From Aurelia coerulea (Eukaryota > Cnidaria > Scyphozoa > Semaeostomeae > Ulmaridae): a DNA stretch of 64,000 nucleotides. This document shows positions 12,071-23,793 of the stretch, one piece after another (position 1 is the first letter of the stretch; every line of letters starts with the position of its first letter). The translations under genes and the position numbers were made by a program. The stretch spans positions 17,256,501 to 17,320,500 of the forward strand of contig CM076952.1 in NCBI GenBank assembly GCA_039566865.1, written 5' to 3'. Below the pieces are notes generated by a model that saw only the letters and a list, made by a program, of their open reading frames with translations, searched no databases and was not told the DNA's origin.

Positions 12071-12096
12071 TTCTTCGCTGCCTTCTTCGCAGCCAT
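12071..12096 (-). CDS. KANSL3: Candidate first coding exon of KANSL3
   Basis: An ATG at 12096-12094 opens a nine-residue run (MAAKKAAKK) that ends at a GTAAAC donor in phase 2. It would join an alternative acceptor of the next exon at 11888 (TTAG before GCC), which keeps the frame and gives PFRPIFQ before LSEW. The alternative acceptor at 11866 has the better pyrimidine tract but needs a phase-0 partner, which was not found. This is a plausible start but not proven; the true first exon may lie further upstream. Confidence 0.3.
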
Positions 12097-13133
12097 GCTG
12101 TCAAGATTCAATCAAATTGAGCTGCGAAGGCGCAATTTGGAGGAGAGGTGTTGCAGAAGGTACCACACAGACACCAACTTTTGATTTGCTGACCAATCAG
12201 ATACAACTCCTGGAAATCGGCCGATTTTATTGCGTAGAAATAATGTAAAATGCAGATTTAGGCCTATGTTACCGTTTCTACCCACGAGGGGTACATAATA
12301 TGCTGAGGGTACAGGTTTCCGCCAAAATTCATCATAAAAGTCGGTACGCAGGCAAATTTGACAATTAGAAGAGGGTAGCTTTCTGAAATCCAAGTGGCAG
12401 ATTCCCATCCATTGAAAAATTCAACACCATGCTTCAAAACCAGGTTGCTCAAAAAACACAAATTCCCATAAAGTCAAGAGCATTTCAAGACTTCGAAATA
12501 TAACCAAAATTGATTTCCTCATAGACACAAATGCAGGGAAAGAAAATTTTGAGACTTGTAATATGATTTTGATGAATTTTGAGTTACCCGGTGGTGTATC
12601 AAGGATGTGGTGAATTGGATATAGTGCAGTGATGAATTTTTTCAATCTACTGTTTTGGGTGTTTTCAGAATAAAGACAATGAAACTCCTTTTCAATGAAA
12701 GTCAGCTTGGTATTTCCTTTTGACAGCAATTTTGCCACCTTTATTGAAGCTAATTTACTTCTTCACAGTTTCTTCAAACAGAATGTTGGAGAAAATATAA
12801 AGTCAGGTATTCAGGCGCTATTTTGCAGAAAAGTGAAAATATTGTCAAACCGACTTGGAAAAGAGAATTGAACTCAAAATAAATACTCAGAAATTGAAAG
12901 AAAAAAGCACGACAGAACTTCGGGACATCAGCTACGTTCCAAACTGCCTTGAAAAAAGGGAGAACGAAGTATGTTCTGGCCATTCTAGAGGTTATATTTA
13001 CAAAATTTTCCAGGGGAGTATGCCCCTTCTACATCCCCAAAGTCTGTTTCCAATTTACATGTCACCTTGCGCTTAACTGCCCGCTGCTAAGCTATCCTAG
13101 GCGCAATGATCACAAGCTTGGTATCTTTCGATA
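12097..13133. other. No recognisable feature
   Basis: This stretch lies upstream of the KANSL3 candidate start. Short open frames occur on both strands, but none has a family motif or a credible splice context. It should include the KANSL3 promoter if 12096 is the start codon. I see no TATA box or other clear core element. Confidence 0.4.
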
Positions 13134-13539
13134 CACGTTTTTTTATAAGAAACTTGGATCAGCACCTGGTACTAAAAGTTCTTATTTTCGCATGAAAATT
13201 TCGCTGTTTTAGTAGTAAAAGTTTCTTAATTAGTTTCTTATTTTTTGGGCCTAAAATTGCAGTATTGTTCGAAGTTGAGCCTTCTTCTCGACAAAGGGCT
13301 TCCATTTTGCATTGACATTGTCATCAAGAAGAAGCCATGCACATCAAGGCAAAAATTTACAAATTTTGCAGTTAAAAGTCAAGAAAAGACGAATGTACCT
13401 TTGTTAGAAAGACATAGAATAAGAGAGACATACAGAAATAAAGTTTAGTGTTTCTTAACTGTTCTTGAACGTAGTATTAGAGTTTCTTAAATTTTTGGTC
13501 ATCGTAGTACTAGTACTAGTTTCTTATAAAAAAAACGTA
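13134..13539. mobile_element. TTATAAGAAAC-type MITE
   Basis: The ends ACACGTTTTTTTATAAGAAA and TTTCTTATAAAAAAAACGT are inverted. It is the same family as 5033-5421. Confidence 0.7.
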
Positions 13540-13599
13540 TTGTGGAAGAGATCGCTTATTCTAGGAATAACTAAAATCAAAAAATATTCGCATTCTCAA

Positions 13600-14460
13600 A
13601 TATCTATGATTTTTGCAATTTAGACGGCTTTCTTACAATCAATTTATTAAAAGTAGGCTTGAGATTGCAGACCGATCTCATCCTTAGGTTGAATGAATTT
13701 GTTATTGTCACGCAAATTGTAATGATTTTCATTTTCACAGAAAATTTCCTGCATGAATGAAGGGTTCACGTCATTTTTTGTAACTACAAGTTCTTTGTAT
13801 GAATAGTAACCGCACAGTCCTTGTCTAATAGCTCACTGTAAATAGATTCGGCATCCTTATAAGTAATTCTCAAAGGCCTTTCCTGTATTTTGTTAATTTT
13901 TTTGTTCAGTTGCCTGCTGTGAAACATTCAGATTAGAGGACAGGTTCATCACACCTCTGCCCAAGAATCAAAAGATGGTATTTATCTGCATTCAATTTCA
14001 TACAGTTGTCGGCAAACCATTCTACACTACAATCATTTTCAAGCCTATGAGCTATATTGTCCATGTTTTTATCGCATGCATAGATTGTGGTATCACCTGC
14101 ATAATTACAGATATCCGAGTTTTGAATAAAGAGTGGAAGATCATTACTGTAGATGTTGAATAGCAGAGGCTCTAAGACTGACCCCTGAGGCACACCACGT
14201 GTGACACTTTTCCAAGAACGGAATGACCCATTTACATTGACTCTTTGTTGTCTATTTGTGAGGTAATCGTTAATTAGTGTTAATGCTTCGCGAGAGAAAC
14301 CGAAGGCATGCAATTTTGCAATCAAAAGATCATGTCTGATGCAATCAAATGCCTTGGAGAGATCCATCAATACAGCCCCTTTCTTACCACCGTCATCGAT
14401 GAAGTGAAGCTGTAAAATTGAGTTTAGGCCATACGAAACACCACTAGTTGGTAAGCCGAT
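13600..14460 (-). pseudogene. Dead LINE reverse transcriptase fragment
   Basis: The frame at 14370-13933 encodes reverse-transcriptase blocks: LSKAFDCIRHDLLIAKL, a GVPQGSVLEPLLFNIY block, and YAGD where the family has YADD, so a catalytic aspartate is lost. Beyond a break, another frame (about 13770-13640) gives NPSFMQEIF then YNLRDNNKFIQPK, which looks like the C-terminal region of Jockey/CR1-like animal LINEs. It is truncated at both ends and frame-broken. Confidence 0.85.
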
Positions 14461-14537
14461 ATTGGTCTTCTAAGCGCTACATCTTCACCTTTGATAAATT
14501 ATAAAGATTGGAGAATATACCCCATCTGACGTCCTCT

Positions 14538-14940
14538 CAGGGCCGAAGCCAGTGGGCCCCCCCCCCCCAGAAGCCCATTTGTCGGAAAATTTACTCCACT
14601 TGTCGAATTTTTGTTGTTGTTACAGGCCCACATTTAGAAGATTTTACTGGGAAGATGATGCATAGAACATGGAATTATTGACTTTCGAGGATAAATTTTG
14701 ACATGAATTTTGAATCTAAAGCATTTTTGTCTTCATATTGACCAATTTTGAAGGCTCTAACGTTGAAACTACAAAATAATTCCAATATCTGGTCATTAAA
14801 GGAGCACATCAGTCCTTTCGTGCATGTTTTAACGTATATTCCTAAAATAGGGGGCTGTTGCTGTTGTTGTTGTTGATTTTAGAGCGTCGGAAAATTTTGG
14901 TTCTTTGCCCCCCAAAGAATTAAGGCTGGTATCGGGCCTG
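14538..14940. mobile_element. hAT-type MITE with perfect 8-bp duplication
   Basis: The tips CAGGGCC and GGGCCTG are inverted, and CGTCCTCT flanks both ends exactly (14530-14537 and 14941-14948). An 8-bp duplication with CAGGG tips is the hAT signature. The interior is non-coding, with GTT-rich runs and a C homopolymer. Confidence 0.85.
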
Positions 14941-15338
14941 CGTCCTCTAAACTGTTATGTTATTGCAAAACCAAGGACGTTGCTTTCTGTTTTGCTCAAC
15001 TCAGAAGCTGCACTCTACTGCCATTTTCATCCCCATGCGTGACAGATTGACGTGACCTAGACAAAGCCGTTATGCCATTCAAGTGTGGTCAAGTGGGATG
15101 ATTACTCCTGGGTCCTCCAAGGTACATCAACCTGAGTCAATCTGCCACGCGAGGGGATTAAAATGGTGCCTTCACAGGAGTTGTAGAGACAGAAAGAAAA
15201 CGTGAATTATGACTATCTCGATGTATCAAAAGTGAATCTACTTTTTTGATCCAGAGTTTCCCACAGCCCGTGGTAATATCTTGCCTTTGCCTTGTTTTCA
15301 TTGGAGTTGTCACTTAGATCTTCGCAATGGCCTTTGTA

Positions 15339-15851
15339 AGCATAGGGCTCAAATATTTCATATCTTTGAAAAGGTGGGTGTAAAATTCTATAACATTTTT
15401 CTTGGAATTGAATGGCTTGAAAGGAACTTATGGTACTTTGCTGTAAATCTGCCGTGGACATTTTTTGATATCCTCATTTTTTTTCAAAATGGCGGCAATT
15501 TAATTATTTTGGAAAAAATTCATGGGACATTTTGAAAAAGTTTAAATCATCGTAAGTCCTTAGCCAATAGAGGGAGAATGATATAATCTTCACTGAAATG
15601 ATAGTTTATGAAGGTCTATAATATTGTGGCAAGCAGAAGTCTGTAGCTTTTCTGGTTTAGGATTTAGAAATTTGATGACGTCATAGCCTCAAATTTAATA
15701 AACGCCGCCATTTTGAAACTAATCAAGATATCAATAAATTTCCGCGGCAGATTTACAAGAAACAACCCTAAGTTCCTTCCAAGCCATTTATTTCAAAGAA
15801 AATTGTGATCGAATTTTACACCGAACTTTTTAAAGATTTAAGCCCTATGTT
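15339..15851. mobile_element. Mutator-type MITE, copy 1
   Basis: The ends AGCATAGGGCTC and GAGCCCTATGTT are inverted and flanked by GCCTTTGTA / GCCTTTGTC (8 of 9 match). It contains TGACGTCA at 15676. The family also occurs at 25979 and 46160, and 9-bp duplications point to Mutator-like transposases. Confidence 0.85.
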
Positions 15852-16416
15852 GCCTTTGTCGTAAAATTCCCAATTCTCGATTTCAGCTGAAAAAATCATT
15901 CTTGGTGTTTGATGCAGGCTCTATTCTTGGGTCTCGGTGATGTTTCAAGATCCTCAGCAGACGTTGCACAAAGATCTCTATAATCGATGCAATAACTATC
16001 TTCACTTCCACCACAAAAAGGCTGCCATTTCCTTGCCAGTAGTCGATGTTGGAGGCACTTGGAAATCGGGTCAATCTCGAGTTCTAGAGGTAGATATTCA
16101 GCGTGGAGTATACTCTTCCTGAAGAAGAAGATCAGAGAGAAATGTGAAACAAGTGGTGTCCCAAAAAACCTTTAAATTTATTTTCAGAATGTAACAATGT
16201 TTGAATCGATACCACCACAAATGCATACCACCTAAAAGCACAGTGAATTTTCTTTCCAATGATATGCAATTAGGAAAAATTTATTTTTAGCCTATCACTT
16301 TATTGAGATTTGGTAAGTACGGCCTATTTCAGTAGAATGGGTTATCATTTTGCGCCAAAAATTCTGGAGCAGGGTAAAAGAATTTTTTTCGTGGGCACAC
16401 CCCCGTACAAATTTAA

Positions 16417-17299
16417 CCCTATTCGTACTGGGGGGGGAGCGTTTTTCACCCCCCCCCTACCAGTTTTTGCTGCGTTACGCTAAAACGACAAGAGATATAA
16501 CCACCAGTTTTGGTGACTGTTACTCAAATTTCATAGGCAATTAAATTCTTAACATTTCGTTGTTCTACCTTTGATCATGTGACCACAGTAATACCATATT
16601 TGGAGAGTAGTCAACAACAAAAAAGCTTAAAATGTCCGTAGTTTTTGTATCGTTTGTTCAATCGATTTTAAACATGCACCATTCGATTGCATTTGATGAG
16701 TACTTTCATTTGATATATAAATTTTTCATATTTGCTTATGTTAGCAAAATTTAATATCTATGACGTCATTCACATTTATGACGTCAATTCTCTAATAAAG
16801 AAGTGTAAAATATAACTTTTTTAGTCTAATTTGCTTCATCTTATTAATTTGATTCATTTTGCGTCTATATTTACTAGATAAAAGCACATGACTGGCAAAA
16901 ACCTGCGATGAAAGTATATGCATACAACAAAAGGCTAATTTAAGGCTAATTGTGCTAAAAATAGAAACTAAAAATTTTGAAAAGTATATATTTGTAAACT
17001 GTGACATGTTTTCTACTATTTGAAACAAATTTGGAGAAAATCGGTTGAGTGGTTGATTAAATAGAATCTTTCTGGTTAAGAAGGTATAAATTTGCCAATT
17101 TTCCTCAGTTTTTCGGTTGCCTAGCAACGAATCACGTGACTTATTAATTGTCATTGTTATATTTGAATAGCCAATTGTCTAGAGAACAATAGGGGTAAGT
17201 CTTATTGTTATACATTTTGTAGTTTTGGAGAAAAAGAAGGGGGGCGAAAAATGCCCCCCCAGTACAAAATACCTAAAAAATCGCCCAGTGCAGATAGGG
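16417..17299. mobile_element. piggyBac-type MITE, second copy
   Basis: The left tip CCCTATTCGTACTGGGG follows TTAA (16413-16416). The right tip is CCCAGTGCAGATAGGG, and its TTAA is mutated. It has the same layout as 9321-10045, including the C/G sub-terminal hairpins. Two TGACGTCA octamers lie at 16761 and 16779. Confidence 0.7.
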
Positions 17300-18798
17300 A
17301 AAATAGTTTTTCCCTATCCCCTACCCCCCATCCCCCCGGAGATCTAGGTTCTACCGCTCTAAATAATTCCATTAATGTGTACAAACTGCATATCATCGGA
17401 GAGAAAATAGCTTTTGCTTTCAAGTGGTATTCACTGCATCTATGAAATCTTTGTATCTTTTGAAAGTCTTGAAATTGAGTTTGGCTACGTTTCGTATACG
17501 TTGTAGCATACAAGTTAAATCTTTGAATAGGACACAAGGAAGCCCGCAAATCTTCCAATTTCACGCTTATAAGCCAATGATGTCGTCGTCAGTGGCGTGC
17601 TGGCAGAGGGGCAGGGAGAATATCTATCTTAGAGGGTGCCGAAGGCGCATTCATCAATTAGTTAGTGAACGAAGAGAACTTCTTGAAACATCGCAATGAT
17701 ACTAGGATATCAAATCAAATGGAAACTCAAAGAAGGCGCTGGTTAATACCGGGTGTCCCAAAAAAATGTATACAAATTTGGTTGACTCCAGCGATGGTGA
17801 ATTTAGCTTTAGTCAATGCCTAATTACTCTCAAAATGTTCCTCGATAGTCAACTTGAACATAGATAACTCGTTTGTTGGTATTGGTGCTTTGAGAGCAGA
17901 GATATCAATCTTGAAGGCTTAAATTTGCGTTCTCTTGCAAACCAGAGCAGAGCTTAAGCAATTTCCTGAAGCACCTCGAAATTAAGAACTGAAATTAGTG
18001 AAAAATTAAGAAACTTCCCAATGGGTGACTTCTGGAAAAAACAGAATAACACAAGATCTAATATTATTCAAATTTTATCAAGGCTATCGTCTATATTACT
18101 ACTCGCTGAGACGGTCAGATCAAACGCTGAATTTGTCTGTCTGCCGCACTTATTCCAGACCTCTCCCGTGTCCTGGAAGCTCGCTCTTCGTCTCCAAAAA
18201 TCGACAGGAAAATCTATGTGTGCATGAGGATGTCCATATTTTGGGGTAGCCTCCTGCAGCTGGGGTATCAGCGGGGGAAAATTGTTGGCAGCCTTCTTCA
18301 GCAGGTTATTGTTTTTTGAGTGACAGCCGATTGTTAGCCGATTGTTACTAACCACACTTGATGGTGCTATCAAGGGCCATCAACGAACAAATCACTTTGT
18401 GGTCGATGGTAAACAACCAAAGACGTCACATTGGACGTCACATGCACATTCACCTTCGCAGTGGCTGGCAGGCCTCTGCCAGCGGTATCCTCCTTCACAA
18501 CGGCACTCTAAAGGGTTTCATCATCCCGCAGTAAGTATTGACGAGGTTGTAGGGTGGTGGGGTGCATGATCGATGCCAGCGATTGTTACCACCAATTGGG
18601 GGTTGTCACGTGGCCACACCCATATCACGTGATACCTTCTCCTTCACAATGGTGCTCTTCCTAAGAGTATACAAGACATATTGGGATGACACCAAGTGAG
18701 GGCGCGTATAGCATAGTTACTGACGAAGATGTGGGGGTAATGATACTTTAAATTGCTGGGGGCAGTCACGTGCCTAGCCCCCATGTCATGTGACTTAC

Positions 18799-18904
18799 TT
18801 GGCAAGTTGCCAATGTAGGGCACATGACTTGGCACAATGCCAGGTTTTCAGCATGTGACTTGGCACCTTGCCAAGTTCTGTGACGTCACTTGGCACCTTG
18901 CCAA
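18799..18904. promoter_or_regulatory. Four NFI-type palindromes at 30-bp spacing
   Basis: TTGGC-N5-GCCAA occurs at 18799-18813, 18860-18874 and 18890-18904, and a one-base variant (TTGGC-N5-GCCAG) at 18829-18843. Starts are 30, 31 and 30 bp apart. TTGGC-N5-GCCAA is the consensus full site of nuclear factor I. A TGACGTCA lies between sites 3 and 4. The array could be a small tandem repeat of no function, or an enhancer of the host element. Confidence 0.55.
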
Positions 18905-19310
18905 CTTCCCCTAAATTTACCCCCTGATGACATGCAGCACATTCCCCTGATCATTATTTCAAAAGCTACCTTGCATAGGGAGATTCAACACTTACTGACC
19001 TGCTAAAAAACCAAAAAACGAAGCTAACGTTACTAAGGCAACCAGCGCAAGTAAGACGTAAGACAGCAGCACCAGCAAGAGCAGCTAACGCAGCAAATGC
19101 TACTGTAACAACGTAGCTAACTAACTAACTAAGAAAACGTAAATGATACATAACTAAAGGAATCGAGCAAGCAAGTAAGCCAGCTATCTTGAAACTAATC
19201 CATATGTGAGCCGGGCTTTTCAACCCCCTTCCAGGTTTTACTTGCCAGGTTGTTAAACGAAATCAGCTATGTCACCCCAACCTCCCTGACTTTTGCTAAT
19301 TATTGATTAC

Positions 19311-20000
19311 TTACATTTTGACGGAAAAATGCAGCACTAATGCAGCATCTCGGACACGCCTATCTAAAGCAAATGTCTGAGCACTAGATAAGTTACTCTC
19401 GGCGTCTTCTTTTTCGCAAAAGAAACAATATGGACGGAAATTTTCTGCACAAAAACGTGATCGGGTGCCTCGTGTAGTACAACTCGTATCTGGCAAACAT
19501 TCATGATCTGCAAGTTTTCTTCGTTTACATGTTCTTTCGTAATGATAGTTGTCATATTTATTTTTACATGTTTTATGAAACTTTGCGTTATATTTAATGA
19601 ATGACTGGAATAAATCTCCACATTCTACTCTGACCTGCAGTGATTCGGGCAATTCTCCAATGGAAGAAAAGTCTTTTAATTGATCTGCAATTTTTACATA
19701 CCCAGAAACAATAGAGCTCACACAAGTCACGTGATATGCCCATACTTGGAAGCAGGTAGCAGCAAGATCATTGTTTTCCATGATTTCCATGGAAAGATTT
19801 CCTTGAATTATGGAGCATCACATAGCAAATGAATCTGCAAATAAGAGCTTTCGTTTGATGCCAGAATTTGTAGAATTTGCTGATGTCGGCATTTTTTTTA
19901 TTATGATGTCATTCTGGCTCCCATTTTCGCCTAATTCGTAAATTTTTTCAATTTTCTCAGACTTTTTCAATTCAGTGAGCTCTATTGATACATTTGTCAT
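19311..20000 (-). pseudogene. Broken transposon-encoded Cys/His-rich protein
   Basis: The frame at 19790-19311 encodes 159 residues with KFHKTCKNKYDNYHYER, CKRRKLADHE and a YCFFCEKED knuckle. These Cys/His spacings look zinc-binding and recall proteins encoded by animal DNA transposons, but no named family was recognised. An upstream frame (20000-19818) ends in FADSFAM plus a stop and may be the N-terminal half. The downstream end runs into an AAAATGTAAGT that could be a splice donor. Lying inside the 17747-22344 element, it is more likely transposon than host. Confidence 0.5.
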
Positions 20001-21449
20001 AGGTTACCACCATTTTGCAGCCACTTTCTCTCTATTTTTACATAGAAAAAGCAGTGGCACAAATTACGTCATCAGAATTGGCTAATTTCGCTCAAAATAT
20101 CACTCCAAAATCGTCATATTCAATAAAATGATATTTTCCCACCAGCTATGTTGATAAATTTAACCAACAACTGCATAAAGTTCATGCAAGATGGCCTTTA
20201 AACACAAATTTAACTTTAAACGCCTAATTTTTACTGATTTTCAACTTCATTATGTCACTGTGACCCCGTTGTGACCACATAAGACGTGGCAGCCATACCC
20301 AAATTGCACTACATGCTACAAACTACTTGCTCTGTAATTGAACCAAGTTCTATTGAATTCTGGTGACTCTAAGGCAGTTTTCACAGAAGGGCGGAACCCC
20401 CCCCCCCCATAAATGGTACCCCAAAAAACCCATACGGATTAGGGTCACCTAAGGCAACATGATTGATCTTATTGATTTGATTGATTGATTTTATCTTTCT
20501 TACCCATGGTAGCCCCACAATAAAAATAATTGATTTACAGGGGGCCATGCTAAAAACTTACAAATAACTACTCATCTACAATAGAACGAAATTTGCTATA
20601 AAACCTAAACCTAAACTAATTACAATTTGTGCTAAATAAACGAAAGAAAACAGAAAAGAACTGGTGAGTGAAATTCATGGTTGCACCTTCTTTTTAAAAG
20701 AGCTCAGGGTTGAAGTATTTCTGATCTCAGGCCCAAGACTGTTCAACAAACAAGACTGTACAACAAAGGCTACTGGGGCAATACCCAACTAATTTTCCCC
20801 TATAACTTTTTTATCAAGCTGCTTGGGCCAAGTAAAGCAATTACAGCAAGTAAGGCAACCACAACATTCACCCTACGTAACGTGTATACAATAATATAAC
20901 CGAAAGCGCCTCTATATCATTGAACGTACGTAATGTCATCAAAGCAAGGCCAATACGACAACTAACACAACTAAAGGTGCTGGGGCAACTAAGTCCACTA
21001 AGGAAAGAAAGAACACAAAACCAACTCCACAACTGAACAAAGACAAGACAACACCTAACGTAAGTTAGTCCACTAAAGCAACTGAGGCCAATAAGGCAAC
21101 TAACGCCACAAAAGGCGCTGAAGTTAGAAATTTCCCCACCCTGAAAGCATTAAAAAAAGAGTTGCAAAAATGCATCATCAAACGACCAATTGTAATTTAC
21201 CAAATTAACAATAATGTACATGTACATTATTTGTTATTTTAAGTTTTTAGCATAGCCTCCTAAAAATCAGTTATTATAACTGAGAGGCTGCCATCGGTAA
21301 CAAAGATAAAAGCAAACAGCATCAAGCTATAACCACGTCCACTAAGCCAAGAAACGCAACTAAATCTACTCAACAACTAAAGCAAGAAGCCACTAACGTA
21401 AGTAAGGCCACTATACCAACTGAGTCCCATTATGCAACTGACGCACCCC

Positions 21450-21785
21450 CAAGGGGGGGGGGGGGTACTTAGTATATTTGTCGCGCGGGGATGAGCCGTT
21501 TTCAAGAGTATCGTTTTCACCAATTTTTTCTAGCACAGGGTATCAAAATCAAAATGAGGCAATTTTTCTAGAGCAGGTTGTCAAAACATGTGAAAAAGGA
21601 ATATTTTCTTAGATCGGGTCGTTTTTCGGTCAGATTTCATGTTTTGGAGTATACTTTTCACGACATTTGTCTAGAACAGGTTATCATTTTGAGCGAAAAA
21701 TTCTGGAGCAGGGGAAAACAATTTTTTTGCATGGGCACACCCCCGTACAAATTTAGGTCAAGTACCCCCCCCCCCCGGGTGACGC
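21450..21785. repeat. Poly-G/poly-C bounded repeat (AGTACCCC family)
   Basis: A GGGTACTTAG-type left end and a GGTCAAGTACCCCC right end bracket repeated TTTTTCTAGAGCAGG-like words. Fragments of the same family occur at 16340-16412 and 25427-25475. Confidence 0.55.
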
Positions 21786-22344
21786 ACCTAAAAGCGTTAA
21801 GGCAGCAAAGTCCTTATGGCAACAAACGCCGCTAGACTAACTCAACTGAAACAACTGATACAACCAATGCACCCACAATAATGACGGCAACTAACTTTTC
21901 AGCAGATTATCTCTTTCACGTCCAAACTTCCACGGAAGAAGCAAGTCCCAAAATACACTCATATGCATTTCCTTGAATTTCCACTCAAGTACTGCTTTAT
22001 TGAATGAACTAACGAAGATACATTTTCCACTGAAGTACTGCCACTTAGACGAACTACAGCGAAGCTAAAAGGAACGCGGAGGCGCGGCGAAGCCGCGCCG
22101 AGCGGGCCTAGTTGAATTATACGCTGTGCCTTAGAAATTGCTAAGGCCAAAAGGCTAAAGCTCTGGTTTGCAGGACGAGGCAAATTTGAGCTTTCAAGCT
22201 TAACATTTCTGCTCTCAAAGTACCAATATCAACAAACGAGGTAACTAACGAGGAACATTTTTAGAGTCATTAGACATTGATTGAAGCTAAATTCACAGCG
22301 ATGGCGTCAACCGAATTCGTATACATTTTTTGGGACACCCGGTA

Positions 22345-23330
22345 GAATTCCCTTTGTCTGCAATTGCCAATCGCTTTGTACTTAGGTGTCAACAAAAAAT
22401 ACCCAAAAAATAGCGGATCTTATTGTAACAATATCTGTCCTTGTTGTGCGGACAGCATAATCTTTGGTGAGCAAGGTCACGTTTACATTGTACCGGTACA
22501 GTTTAGACCGTTCCGAAGTTGTCTTAGACCGACCAAGGGCGGGCATGTCACACTGGGAAGGATGGTCCTACCTTTGTCCGAAAACCGGTAGTTCATGAAA
22601 AAATGTTGCACCACCTTTGTCCCAAAAACTGGTCGTTTTTGATGGCAAATTTCCGCTGTTATTTTTTTTCAATTTGAAGGACAATTTCAACATTATGTAT
22701 CACTGACGATGTTTGTCCCCAAAACCGGTAGTTTCGACCTACTACTGTTTTCCAAAGCAAGTAGTAAGTATAGATATGAAAGTACAAGTGTCCCAAAACC
22801 GGTTGCCGGACAATAGTAGGACCACTTCGGTGAAAAATTTGAAATTGTGGCATTTTTTTCGGAAATTTGCCGGACAAAGGTAGAACCGCAGAAACTGTAA
22901 TTTCTGATCTTTTTTCGGTAAATTTGGCGGACAAAGGTAGAACCGCTTATGTGGAAAATTTGAAATACTAGTCTTTTCTGCCTAAATTTGGCGGACAAAG
23001 GGAGAACCCGCCTACAGGTAAACTTCAGAATTTTGATTAGATAGGAGGTTGGGAAACTTGATTTTTGTGACAAACTGATGGAATAGGAAGAATGATATTC
23101 ACATTTCACCTTTGTCCCAAAAACTGGTTGTTTTGGTCACGAAAGTCGTACTATTTAATAAAAGCACAGGTTATTTTTTCCAATTACCCTGGACAATCAT
23201 GGGGTCAAATATTTTACAGTACTTGCCCGCCCCTGGACCGACTTAGGCCACGTTTACATTGTACCGGTACAGTTTAGACCGTTACGAAGTTGTCTTAGAC
23301 CGACTCAGGCCACTTTTACCTGTATTGGTA
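22345..23330. repeat. Repeat cluster with GTACCGGTACAGTTTAGACCG
   Basis: The word ACATTGTACCGGTACAGTTT recurs in direct orientation near 22485 and 23250. Between them lie several variants of GGACAAAGGTAGAACCGC in both orientations. A fragment of the 49443-50049 family forms the left edge. No gene was seen. Confidence 0.5.
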
Positions 23331-23701
23331 CGGATTTGATCCGCTACAACGTTCAAAATATAAAGAGGAAAGGAAGGAATAAGGAAGGAATAAAGGAAGG
23401 AAAGAGGAAAGCAAGATTTGGATTATGCTCTTTCCACTTACGGTTGTGTGATCCAAGGAAACTATCAAGATTAATTCCAGTTCCAATTGGATTATCATCT
23501 AAACTGTACACAATATTGCAATTCATATAAAAAAATTGTTGATGAAACAATGGGAGGAAGAATTATAGATTGGTGCTACTTCGCAGGAAGGCAAATATTT
23601 GTCCACCACTGGTAAACGGCTTAATCTCAACGACGAGACCATCATTCTCCTCCGCGAGGTTTCTTTGTTTTTCTTTATTAGTTCCGTGGTCCAGGTAACC
23701 T

Positions 23702-23793
23702 TAGCCTGCGTGCAGACTCTACTGATTTCTTTTCATTTCAGAGAAGTTCTCCTCTCTGAAAAGAAATCAGTAGAGTCTGCACGCAGGCTAGGT
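23702..23793. repeat. Short perfect-type hairpin, AGCCTGCGTGCAGAC tips
   Basis: TAGCCTGCGTGCAGACTCTA and the following CTGATTTCTTTTCA are the inverse of the sequence up to 23793. The arms are about 41 bases and the loop is very short. The same tip occurs at 63234-63266 and, broken, near 3855 and 6027. Confidence 0.7.

Larger units (their letters stand above)
17747..22344. mobile_element. 4.6-kb DNA element with TACCGGGTGTCCC termini
   Basis: The left end TACCGGGTGTCCCAAAAA is the inverse of TTTTTGGGACACCCGGTA. Inverted arms of about 200 bp are roughly 80% alike by eye (for example TGAATTTAGCTT in both). Inside are a broken Cys/His-rich frame (minus, 19311-20000), an NFI-type palindrome array (18799-18904), degenerate ACTAAGGCAACTAACG-like repeats, and a nested repeat at 21450-21780. 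It may be a decayed autonomous member of the family whose short forms include 54356-54569. Confidence 0.75.

Noticed and set aside
17208..17564. 118-codon minus-strand frame
   Set aside because: It starts in flanking DNA and ends inside the piggyBac-type element. Proline/glycine runs come from C/G homopolymers.
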